Origin: Littorina saxatilis
Taxonomy: Eukaryota; Mollusca; Gastropoda; Littorinimorpha; Littorinidae
NCBI RefSeq assembly: GCF_037325665.1
Contig: NC_090245.1
Location: 48,476,269 to 48,540,268 of the forward strand
Length of the DNA: 64,000 nucleotides
Reading direction: 5' to 3'
Positions 36,501-48,500 of the stretch are shown here, piece by piece (the first letter of the stretch is position 1; each line of letters starts with the position of its first letter). A model generated the notes under the pieces. It worked only from the letters and a program-made list of their open reading frames with translations. It searched no databases and was not told where the DNA came from. The position numbers and the translations under genes were made by a program.

Positions 36501-39500
36501 CAAGGAGTTACTTTCAGATGGGGAAAAGACGAAGAAGAAGCGTTCTGTACTCTGAAAGCAGACCTCGCTGAAGCAGTCACGTTAGGGTACTTTGACACGC
36601 AAGCAGAAACTCGCATTGTAGCTGATGCAGGACCAGTAGCCCTGGGCGCAGTTCTCATTCAACATCAGAATGGAGAAGACCGCGTGATCAGCTATGCAAG
36701 CAGAAGCCTGTCGGATGTTGAAAGAAGATACTCGCAGACAGAGAAAGAAGCTCTGGGCCTAGTCTGGGCATGTGAGAAGTTCCATCAGTACGTGTACGGA
36801 GTCAAGTTTGAACTGATCACTGACCATCGACCCCTGGAATTCATATATTCCAAGAGATCCAAGCCATCAGCAAGGATTGAACGATGGATACTTAGACTAC
36901 AGAGCTACAACTTCACAGTGAAGTACAGACCTGGAAAGACCAACATCGCAGACCCGCTCTCGAGATTAGTAGACAAAGAGAAAAGACCAACAGATACAGT
37001 CGCAGATCTAGAAGATTACATCTACCTCGTTACAAAAGAAGCCGTTCCCAAAGCAATGTCAATGTCAGAGATTGACAAAGAGTCAGAGAAGGATGAAGAA
37101 CTCAAAACACTGAGAGAAGCGATCCAAACAGAGAAGTGGGAAAAGATGAGTCCTTCCTATAGAGCAGTGAAGAACGAGCTGACTTGTTTAGGAAACATAG
37201 TCATCAGAGGCACGAGAATAGTCATTCCAAAGAGCCTACGGCATCAAGTGATTGAGATTGCACACGAAGGGCACCAGGGAATCGTGAAAACGAAACAGAG
37301 ACTACGCACGAAAGTTTGGTGGCCTGGAATCGACTCAGAAGCAGAGAAGAAGTACAAGACTTGTCATGATTGTCAGATAGTCAGTCAACCGTCAGTGCCA
37401 GAACCAATGGTGAGAACCAAGTTTCCAGATGCACCATGGCAAGATCTAGCTATTGACTTATTAGGACCACTACCAACAGGAGAGAACATACTCGTCGTTG
37501 TAGACTATTTTAGTCGCTACTTTGAAGTTGCCATCATGAAATCAGTCACAACAGAGAGAGTGGTCAAAGGATTAGATCCTATCTTCGCAAGATATGGGTA
37601 TCCAGTCAGTATCACATCAGATAATGGACCTCAATTCATTTCAGAAGAGTTTGAAAACTACCTGTCAGAGAATGGAATCGAACACAGAACAGTGACACCT
37701 TTGTGGCCGGCCCCAAGCCAATGGAGAAGTAGAAAGACAGAATCGCACACTTCTCAAAGCCATGAAGATCGCACACTCAAAAGGTCAGAACTGGAGAGAT
37801 GAGTTACCCAAGTTCCTGTTAGCATACCGCAGTACACCACACTCTACTACAGGTGTTAGCCCAGCAGAGTTACTGTTCAACAGGAAGATCAGAACAAAAC
37901 TACCAGAACTGAGAGAAATCAGCAAACCAGAGACAGAAAGTATCAAAGACAGAGACGCAGAGAAGAAAGAAGCAGGAAAGACATACAGTGATGCAAAGAG
38001 ACATGCCACTGAAAGCAATGTATCAGTCGGAGATGAAGTTCTGTTGAAACAGAAGCACCAGAACAAGTTCAGCACCACGTTCGAATCGACACCATACAAT
38101 GTTGTTGAGAAGCACGGTAATCAAGTCGTGATTCAGTCACCATGCAAGACGCGTATCTTCAGAAGAAACATTACGCACACAAGACCCTACATGAGAGAAG
38201 AGAAAGATGTCCCAGAAGAGAAGATGCAGGAGAGAGAAGAGCCGCAGTCTGTTGAGACGCCGGTACCCGCCGCAGATGAAGCTACGTCATTGCCGAGTCC
38301 TGAAGTCCAGCTCCGCAGATCAACAAGGTCACACAAACCGCCTGAACACTTGAAAGACTATGTGTGTAAATGATAATGACCAAAACACGTTGTAACGTGT
38401 CCAGCAAGTTGAAAAACTGTCCGCAAGACTATTTCACAATACTGTGACCATACGTGTGTTACACTTTATTTTGATGCAGAATCACAAGTGGTAGTCAGAC
38501 CTGTTTACCAGTACGATTTGGGCGTATTTTGTACGCCAAATTATTATCGGTACGCAAATACGCGACACACGCACAAAATACGCCTAAGAAAAAGTCTAGA
38601 ATACGTTTTCCGGTGTTGGTGTGCTGATTACGGAATGGTAAACTGATACCGGTTTCGGTCAAAGGGAGATAAGCATGACCGCGAGTCTTCAGCTGTGGAA
38701 ACCTTGTTCAGTTGTTGGCACGTGCGATCGTCTGGACAATCGTGGCAAAATGAAGCGGGAAAATGTGCCAGTTTCGGATGACTGTACCAAGTCTAAACAG
38801 CAGAAGCAGCAGATTTTCTTGGAGAAATATAAGAAAGAGCCAGGAATTGTGGAGTCTACTATGGGAAAAAGTCATGCACACTGCAAGTATTGTAAATCAG
38901 ATGTCTCCGTTGCCCACGCTGGGAAATATGACATCGAACGACACTGCAGTTCCAAAACTCACCTGGACAAGGTTGCTGCAAAGAAATCCGCTGAAAGCTG
39001 CCAGGGAATTATGAAGTTCATTCCCGCAAAGCAAATCCTGCCAGAAGAAAAGGCTGTAGTCCGCGCTGAAGCAATGTTTTCTGAGATGATTGTAAAAATG
39101 AACTTGCCACTGTCAACTGCAGATGTTATTTCACGAACTTCATCTTTTCATTATCAATCTGTTTGGAAGACACTGGTTATAATGCTATAAACTGACAGGT
39201 AAATACAATTGTTTTATTCCTGTTGTATTGGAAGGAGTTACATTCTGAAGGTGTTCACAAGACATGCTATTCTTACACAAACATGCACGTTTGCACCCAC
39301 GCATACATTTTCCCCAGCCCATATGGCTTTGCTTGCAAAGTACACCAACTTTTTGAAAAATACACTCAACTTTTTGAGAAAGTACTCTTGCCTCGGGTTT
39401 AGGGTAAACAGGTCTGGGTAGTGTAATTTATGTTTCTTTTATTCCAGATGACAAGAAATGAACACTGAGTTAGAAGTTTTATAAAGTCCACAAGAACTTT

Positions 39501-42500
39501 TCAGTTTAGTTACACATACAGTTTTCACAAAGAGAGTGAAAGACGAGTGAAAGTCAGAAGGAGAAATAACAGACTCTAAAGTTTAATTTGAAGAAGGAGG
39601 AGGAAAATGAGAGTGAAGTAAAGTTTGAAAGTGTGAGAGAGTAAACGACTAGAATAAACGTTGAGATAATCAGTGAAGTTACTAATTCAAGTTTATAGTT
39701 CAAGTTGAAGTTACAGTTTATTGTTAGAAAGTAAAAGCTGCAATGTGAATCCAGTTCAATCAGTTTTATTTTCAAGTGACAGTTTTGATCGCTGGAAGAA
39801 TTTTAGCGGAGATTATTAGTAATGATTGGTAATCATTATGCTGAAGAAAAGGAGGGATTGTAGTGTCTGTGTATTATAGTACATTTTAGTAGAATATTGA
39901 TTGTAAGCATTGATTCATGTAAATAGACGTTTTGATGTAAACGAGAGAGAGGCAATACAATATGGCAGCAAGAGACAGTGTTAATGAAGTGTCTGCATGA
40001 ATGAATGTGTCCTGCCATGCCTGCTCCACTACACTCAGTCACCCACACAACCAGCTATTACAGGTCACTTCTAGCTAGGAAATTGTTTAAGTATCGTCAG
40101 TGATACTGCCTACTCATGCGTTGTCCAGGTCAGATCTGGGGCAACCTGATCTCCTCCAATGTGCTGGAGCAGAAAGCCGCGTCCAACGAGACAGACAATG
40201 GTCCAGCTCCCATCTGTGGGGCGGATTTCGAAGCGGGCGCACCGACCAACAACACGGGGTTCAAGCAGCCCGATGAGTTGGTGAGACACAGCCCTCAGTC
40301 TGCCATCACTCTTACTGCCATCTCTCCGCGTTCCCCCCCCCCCCCCCCCCCCAGGATGAATCGCAAAGGGTGTATCAGAAGTTGTGTCATCACTTTCAGT
40401 TTGACCGTTGCAAGATTCTTTCTGAAAGGAAATACATATAATTATTCAGGGAGGACCTGATTCAACTTAACTTGCAATGATCTGTTTACCTGAAAGCATC
40501 CCCACCTGTGGTGCAGTATGCAATATTTTGATTACATGTATCATGCTCCTAACCGAGCAGTTCCCATGTTTCACTGAACAAAGTTGTCCTGGGACGGGGT
40601 CTTACGCTTTGATAAGTCGTCTTAGATACGACATGGGCTAAGAAAATCAAAACGTCTCTTCTTGATCCTCTCTTCCAAAGTAACATCTCTGACTTCAAAA
40701 TAGGGAAAGTTCGAGCAGACGTCACACGGTGGATAATGATTGCGTCACGTAAAGGCCAAGATACACGATCGGTTTCGCACGTACGTTTGAGGCGGACGGG
40801 TCAGACCTGATCATCTCAGAGGAACGGAACGCTTGCCACACCATGCTCCTGAGACGTACGAGGTGAAGGTCGTTTTACCCCACATTTGACGTGGAAGTCT
40901 GCTGCATGGACAGCAGGAACAGGTCTCGATGTTGCTGGTTTTTGTAGTTTTTACTTCCATTGTTCCATAGATTCCAACTCGTCGCCAAGATTCAGGTTAA
41001 TGAGATATTTCGATTCCGAATCAGCAAGTTTTGATGCTGAACTGACCGCCATTTGCAAAGTGGGTGTCGACTGAAAGACGTGCTCTCATTGGTTGGAGGA
41101 TGCTTGCCATCCGTTTGGAATAGATCCAGCTGTATTTCGAACGGACGGGCCGAGGTGGATGCTGTCAAGCGTGTGAGACGTACGGTTCGGGTGCCACACG
41201 ATCGGTTTGTGGTCAGTTTCGGGCGGTCGGTCTCAAACGTACGGGCGAAATCGATCGTGTATCTTGGTCTTAAGAGTTCCGACACCTCTGATGTCTGTTT
41301 CCTGAGGAAATCATAAAGTATTTCGAGAATGCAGTTTGTCTTGGTGACTTATTAGTTATATCAGCAGTGGAAAACAATTGATAAGGCTGCTGCCAGGCTG
41401 TGCATGTATCGGTATCGAAGATCATTAAGTCCTTGAATGTTAGTTCCCTGTAGCCTGCCATGTACTGACACGTATTTGGCCATTGACTAACCTGACCGCA
41501 CAAACCTTGGCTGACAGGTGCGCAACCTGTGCATCATCTACCTGTGCTGTGCTTTGGTCGCCATGGTGATCGTGGCCTTACTGCTGGACCCCATGACGAT
41601 GGACAATGAGTCAGAAAGGGACCACAAACTGTCCCCCAAACTCTTGATAGCCACCGCCCAACACCTGATCAGCTCACGTACACAGATATTGCTCGTGCCC
41701 ATCACCATGTATAGCGGCGTGGAGCAGGCTTTCATTGGTGCTGACTTCACACAGGTGAGAGTACATACAGGATATGGATGGAAACAGACACATTCACATG
41801 AAAGGGAAGTGCTGCCCTAGTTGTAGTACATCTTCAAGACTAGACGCGTCTTTAAAGGGTGTCTTTTTTTAACACAACGTAGCGATCAGGAGAGTAATTG
41901 AACTCGGCAACAGTTGGTCGACCGCACACATATGTTACAACGTAGTGTTTGGATTTTCTTGGATGGGTTTGAATGTTTGATGAGTTCCAGATATGATGCA
42001 GGTCTGGTTGACCTTCGTTAAAATTTAAGGTCACAACAGGGTATTGTTATTGTGAAAATATGAGAAACAGTAATTTTCTTGAAAGTTTTTCTAAGCACAT
42101 AAATTTCGTATATTATTAGCGCTTGATGACCTTTAGATATGGCGAAAGTGCATTTTCAAAGACACAATTCATTCGATCATGGATACAAAAAAAGAAGAAA
42201 ACGTATCAAATTCTTAGAGCTACAGCTTTACAAGTTAATGTGTAGAAGGCCATACTTCTAGGGTTAAATGACTTTCAAATTTGTTAAAAGTCTGGTTGGC
42301 TTTTGTGTGAAATTGCTTGGTCAGGCAACTTAAATGCGACAGAAATGCGGACAAAATTGACAATTCCCCGACTAAATTGTAGGTTTCTCATGCGATTCAC
42401 CGGCTTGACCCTCCAACTTTGGTACACATATAGCCTTTTACAAATCCCGAGCATTACGAAAATTGGGTTGACCTCCATGATATTTCAAGGTCAATGTTGT

Positions 42501-45500
42501 GACAGAAACAATGCATATTAAAGGACCACACCGCCTCATGAGAACAGTTCGCCTCACCATCTCATATCTGATCAGGCCTTTGAGCTTATATGGGATGAAA
42601 CCATCCCTTCATTTGCTCACATACCAAAAATAAACAGCCTGGGGGCTCTCTGTGCACATGCAGTTGTAGTTTTTAAAAGAATTGATTTTGTAAAAGACAG
42701 TTATGCCTTTTTCGAAAATTAATTCCAAAACAAAGTTCCAAGTCACCACAGCAAGCAGTCAGGGTGTTGCGTCTTGTGACCAAGTGGAGGGATGGCCTTA
42801 TCCCATGTTGAAGCCTGGCCAGAACTGAGATGGTGGGGCAAACTGTTGTCCTGAGGCGGAGTGGGCCTTTAACCGTATAAGAAGACTGGCTGTGCGAAAA
42901 CAAGGACTGATTAGATCAGACAGTGTTAAAGGTCTCTCTCTTTCTACAGGCGTACGTGAGCTGTTCCCTGGGGGTCGCCCAAGTGGGATACATCTTTATC
43001 TGTTACGGCGTGGTGGACGCCATCTGCTCCTTCATCTTCGGCAGGCTCGTGCAGTACGTCGGACACACGTTTTTCTTTGTACTCGGTGAGTCCAGCAACA
43101 CTTACTTAGTGTGTTCGGTCAGTAAATGAACACTCACTCGCTGTCTTGTGTGTAGCGCACGTTAAATGTCAAAGCAGCACCGCACTGATATCACCCTTCG
43201 TGGTAGATTGGGCGTTCAGCAAACAAACAAACAAAACACTCACTCGGAGTGTTCGGGTCGGTCAATGAACACTCACTCAGTGTGCTTAGAGAGTCAATGA
43301 ACACTCACTCGGTGTTCTCAGTGAGTCTATCAACACTCACTCAGTGTGCTCAGTGAGTCTATCAACACTCACTCAGTGTGCTCTGTGAGTCAAAGAACAC
43401 TCACTCAGTGTGTTCGGTCAGTAAATGAACACTCACTCGGAGTGTTCAGGTCAGTCAATGAACACTCACTCAGTGTGCTCAGAGAGTCTATCAACACTCA
43501 CTCAGTGTGCTCAGTGAGTCTATCAACACTCACTCAGTGTGCTCTGTGAGTCAAAGAACACTCACGCAGTGTGCTCTGTGAGTCAAAGAACACTCACTCA
43601 GTGTGCTCTGTGAGTCAGAGAACACTCACTCAGTGTGCTCAGAGAATCAATGAACACTCACTCAGTGTGCTCTGTTAGTCTATCAACACTCACTCAGTAT
43701 GCTCAGTGAGTCAATGAACACTTATGCAGTGTGCTCAGTGAGTCAAGGAACACTCACTCAGTGTGCTCAGTGAGTCATTGAATAATCAGAATACTCAGTG
43801 AGTCAATCAACACTCACTCAGTGTACTGGTGTGTCAATGAACACTCACTAAGTGTGCCCAGTGAGTCTATGAACACTCACTCAGTATGCTCAGTGAGTCA
43901 ATGAACACTCACTCAGAATGCTCAGTGAGTCAATCAACACTCACTCAGTGCACTGATGTGTCAATGAACACTCACTCAGTGTGCTCTGTGAGTCAATGAA
44001 CACTCACTCAGTAAGCTCAGTGAGTCAATGAACACTCAGAATGCTCAGTGAGTCAATGAACACTCACTCAGTGTACTGGTGTGTCAATGAACACTCACTA
44101 AGTCTGCACAGTGGGTCTATAAACACTCACTCATTATGCTCAGTGAGTCAATGAACACTTACTACGTGTGCCCAGTGAATCAATCAACACTCACTCGGTG
44201 TGCTGTTGAGTCAATAAACACTCATTCAGTGAGGCAATCAACACTCACTCAATGTGCTCAGTTAGCCAATCAACACTCACTCAGTGTGCCGGTCCTCACG
44301 TGTCTTACACACGGACTGGGCTATTACTCATCATGCCCTCCAGCGCCTTTGGGCTCACATCGACAAACTGATAATCGATCTTTTTGCGACGCGGTTTTCG
44401 AGGAGACTCCCTCTGTTCATATAACCGTTTCCGGACCCGGAGGCATGGGCGGTCAACGCCCTGGAGTTGGTCTGGTTAGGCCAGTCAGCCTACGCATTAC
44501 CTCTACCGTCCCTCCTTGCAAAGTGCTCAGAAAGGCAGATCTGGAACGCACTCAAACACTCTGTCGCTTCGGACATGACGGCTTCCTTGGTTCAAGAGGC
44601 ACACACATTTCTACGAGATCTGTATACTCCTCTCATTAGATCGCTTGGACTCGTTGGCGTGCTTCGAACGGAGTCAATCCAGTGGCTCCTAGATCATTGC
44701 AAGTTGCAAACCTTCTGTCATGGTTGTCATCGCAAAGTTGGTCGGCTTCTTCACTTAGGGTCAGAAGGTCGGCTATCTCGTCTACGCTTCAAGCATTTAG
44801 GCCATATCATCAATCCCGTCGCGATATAACCTTGAACGGTTGAAAACGACGTTAAACACCAAATAAAGAAAGAAATATCATCAATCTTGGCGGAGCTATA
44901 GCCTCGGTGCTGAACGACTCCTCGATTGTGGACTTTAAGTCTTAGATACCAGTCCCTGCATGGGATCTCTTCCTTATCCTTGAGCTTCTTGGATCATCGG
45001 GGTTTGAACCTCTGCGTTCTGCGAAGCTCCCGATTCTAATTCGCAAAACACTCATGTTATGTTTACTAGCTACGGCCAGAAGAGGTAGTGAAGTACATGC
45101 TCTGTCCGGCTTACAAAGACATTTCTTTTCTATTAGATGGTTCCATAGGCCCCCTATCTCTTATTTTTAGACCAGACTTCCTGGCTAAATCAAAGACCTG
45201 ATCGGCAGTCTCCTGTTTTTACGATCTCTCCACTGTCTAACTTTTTAGCCCCTGGGGATCCTGACCTTGTTAACTGCCCTGTCCGTGCTTTCAATTTGTC
45301 TAGCACGAGCCACATCAGATCCAGCACTCAGAAGCTATTGTTTATTTCCACAAACACTACCCGAGACAAAGATATTGCAAAGTCTACATTGGTTAAATGG
45401 GCTTCCACCCTCATCAAACAGGCTTATGTGTGGTGGCAGCAAATAAGGTGGGGGGGGGGGGGGGCGACCTAGTTTGTTCTGCCTCTCTCTTCGGCGAGGA

Positions 45501-48500
45501 CGCATGAAACTTGTACATGGGCCTCTTCACTTGCTGTCCTGAACTCCAGACGGCTCTCTGAGGTCCTTGGAGCTGTATTTTGGAAGTCAGACGACATCTT
45601 TCTGAACTTCTTCCTGTTAGACGTGCCGGGTTCACGTCCTGCTGTTTACAGCGTTCTACCAGTAGTGGTAGTTGCCGGGCAAGCTCTTTCTAGATCCTAG
45701 GTTGAGTAATCCTTCCTTCTTTAGTAGCATTCTGCTATTTAAGAGATTTGGAGTAAGATACATGTAATTTAATCGAAAATTTCAAGAGTAAATTTTCATT
45801 TGATAAATATACAAAATCTCATACCAAATACCCTCCCACCTACCCCGCTATAAGTTTGCTCAGGCTTGTCAAGAAGTTTGAAGCAATATGGCGGCCGCGT
45901 GTCACGTGGCTTCAAGGAGAGCTTACCCTCATAGATCACGTGGTCTGGTGACCATGGTTACGTGATTTTTTTTTGGGGGGAGTGGCTTCCCTTAGTGTTA
46001 CCAGGGAAGCGTGTCTAACGTTTTAGCACTCAACTGAAGTAAAATGCTATTTATGAGATTTGGGTAAGTATATTTATCAAATGAAAATTTACTCTTGAAA
46101 TTTTCGAATTTTAAGAAAATGAAAGAATTCGGTCTTGTCTGTTTTGTGTGGCGTGCTTGTAAAAAAGTGATCCTTAACTTTTTTTTTGAAGAGTGTATCT
46201 GAACCACTGGGTGTGCTGAGTTGTCCCTACTTGTGAAGGGCGGGGATGTAGCTCAGTCGGTAGCGCGCTGGATTTGTATTCAGTTGGCCGCTGTCAGCGT
46301 GAGTTCGTCCCCACGTTCGGCGAGAGATTTATTTCTCAGAGTCAACTTTGTGTGCAGACTCTCCTCGGTGTCGGAACACCCCCGTGTGTACACGCAAGCA
46401 CAAGACGAAGTGCGCACGAAAAAGATCCTGTAATCCATGTCAGAGTTCGGTGGGTTATAGAAACACGAACATACCCAGCATGCTTCCTCCGAAAGCGGCG
46501 TGTGGCTGCCTAAATGGCGGGGTAAAAACGGTCATAGCCTACACGTAAAATTCCACTCGTGCAAAACACGAGTGTACGTGGGAGTTTCAGCCCACGAACG
46601 CAGAAGAAGAAGAAGAAGTCCCTACTTGTGTTATGTCTCTAACACGCTGGGTATAAGAAGTTGTCCCTACGTGTGTTTTGTCTCTGACACGCTGGTTGTA
46701 AGAAGTTGTCCCTACTTGTGTTATGTCTCTGACACTAAGTGTAATGAGTTGTCGATCCCTTCTTGTGTTGTGACTCTGACACACTAGGTGTCATGAGTTT
46801 CACCTACTTGTGTTATGTGTCTGAACCACTCGGTGTGATGGGTGTGCTGAGTTGTCCCTCCTTGTGTGATGTCTCTGACACACTGGTTGTAAGAAGTTGT
46901 CCCTACTTGTGTGATGTCTCTGACACAAAGGGTGTGATAGAGTTGGCCCTTCTTGTGTTATGTCTCAGATACACTGGGTGTAAGAAGTTGTCTCTACTTG
47001 TGTTATGTCTTTGACACAATGGTGTAGGGATTTGTCCCTACTTGTGTTATGTCTCCGACACACTGGGAGTAACGAGTTGTCTCTACTTGTGTTGTGTCTT
47101 TGACACACTAAGTGTAACGAATTGTCCCTTCTTTTGTTATGTCTCTGACACACTAGGTGTAAGGAGTTGTCTCTTCCTGTGTTATATCTCTGACACACTG
47201 GGTGTGTTGAGCTGTCCCTACTTGTGTTATGTCTCTGACACACTGGGTGTAGGAAGTTGTCCCTACTTGGGTTATGTCTCTGACACACTGGGTGTGTTGA
47301 GCTGTCCCTACTTGTGTCATGTTTCTAACACACTGGGTGTAGGAAGTTGTCCCTACTTGGGTTATGTCTTTGACACACTGCGTGTTAGAATCTGTCCCTA
47401 CTTGTGTTATGTCTCTGCCACAATGGGAGTAGGAAATTGTCCCTACTTGGGTTATGTCTCTGACACGCTGGATGTAAGAAGTTGTCCCTACTTGTGTTGT
47501 GTCGCTGACACACTGGGTGCAATGAGTTGCCCCTTCTTTTGTTATGTCTCTGTTACACTAGGTGTAGCGAGTTGTCCCTCCCTGTGTTATATCTCTGACA
47601 CACTAGGTGTAACGAGTTGTTTCTACTTGTGTTGTGTCTCTTACACCCTGGGTGTAATGAGTTGCCCCTTCTTTTGTTATGTCTCTGACACACTAGGTGT
47701 AGCGAGTTGTCCATTCTTAAGTCATGTCTCTGACACACTAAGTGTAGCGAGATGTCCTTTCCTGTATTATAATCTCTGACACACTAGGTGTAACGAATTG
47801 TCCCTTCTTGTGTCATGTCTCTGACACACTGGGTGTAAGACGTTGTCACTACTTGTGTTACGTGTCTGACACACTACGTGTAACGAGTTGTTCCTACTTG
47901 TGTTGTGTCTCTGACACACTGGGTGTAATGAGTTTCCCCTTCTTTTGTTATGTCTCTGATACACTAGGTGTAGCTAGTTGTCCCTTCCTGTGTTATATCT
48001 CTGACACACTAGGTGTAACGAGTTGTCCCTTTTTGTGTCATGTCTCTGACACACTGGGTGTAAGAAGTTGTCACTACTTGTGTTCTGTCTCTGACCAACT
48101 GGGTGTGTTGAGCTGTCCCTACTTGTGTTATGTCTCTAACACACTGGGTGTAGGAAGTTGTCCCTACTTGGGTTATGTCTCTGACACACTGAGTGTAAGA
48201 AGCTGTCCCTACTTGTGTTATGTCTCTGACACAATGGGAGTAGGAAGTTGTCCCCAATTAGTTTATGTCTCTGACACGCTGGGTGTAAGAAGTTGTCCCT
48301 ACTTGTGTTGTGTCGCTGACACACTGGGTGTAATGAGTTGCCCTTTCTTTTGTTATGTCTCTGTTACACTAGATGTAGCGAGTTGTCCCTTCCTGTATTA
48401 TGTCTCTGACACACTAGGCGTAACGAGTTGTCCCTTCTTGTGTCATGTCTCTGACACACTAGGTGTATAGCGAGTTGTCCCTTCCTGTGTTATATCTCTG

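Larger units (their letters stand above)
33802..40062 (+). mobile_element. Ty3/gypsy LTR retrotransposon (fossil), with a nested DNA element
   Basis: The 6261-bp element has 204-bp LTRs that look identical to each other and begin TG and end CA. It has a 5-bp target duplication GGTCA on both sides. A primer-site region TTTGGCGACGAGG follows the 5' LTR, and a polypurine tract GAAGAAAAGGAGGGA precedes the 3' LTR. Parts in order: gag with a zinc-knuckle region, protease, reverse transcriptase, RNase H, integrase. A 921-bp hAT-like element sits between integrase and the 3' LTR. Identical LTRs imply a young insertion; the coding part carries a few breaks (about two or three), so this copy is treated as broken. 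It lies in UNC-93 intron 4, in the same orientation as the gene. Confidence 0.95.

Noticed and set aside
43095-44300. CRISPR-like array
   Set aside because: Units are directly adjacent with no unique spacers. The organism is eukaryotic, and this is a minisatellite.
46236-46310. Possible tRNA gene
   Set aside because: The A and B boxes belong to the head of a full-length SINE with a tail and target duplication. No cloverleaf with a proper acceptor stem is present.
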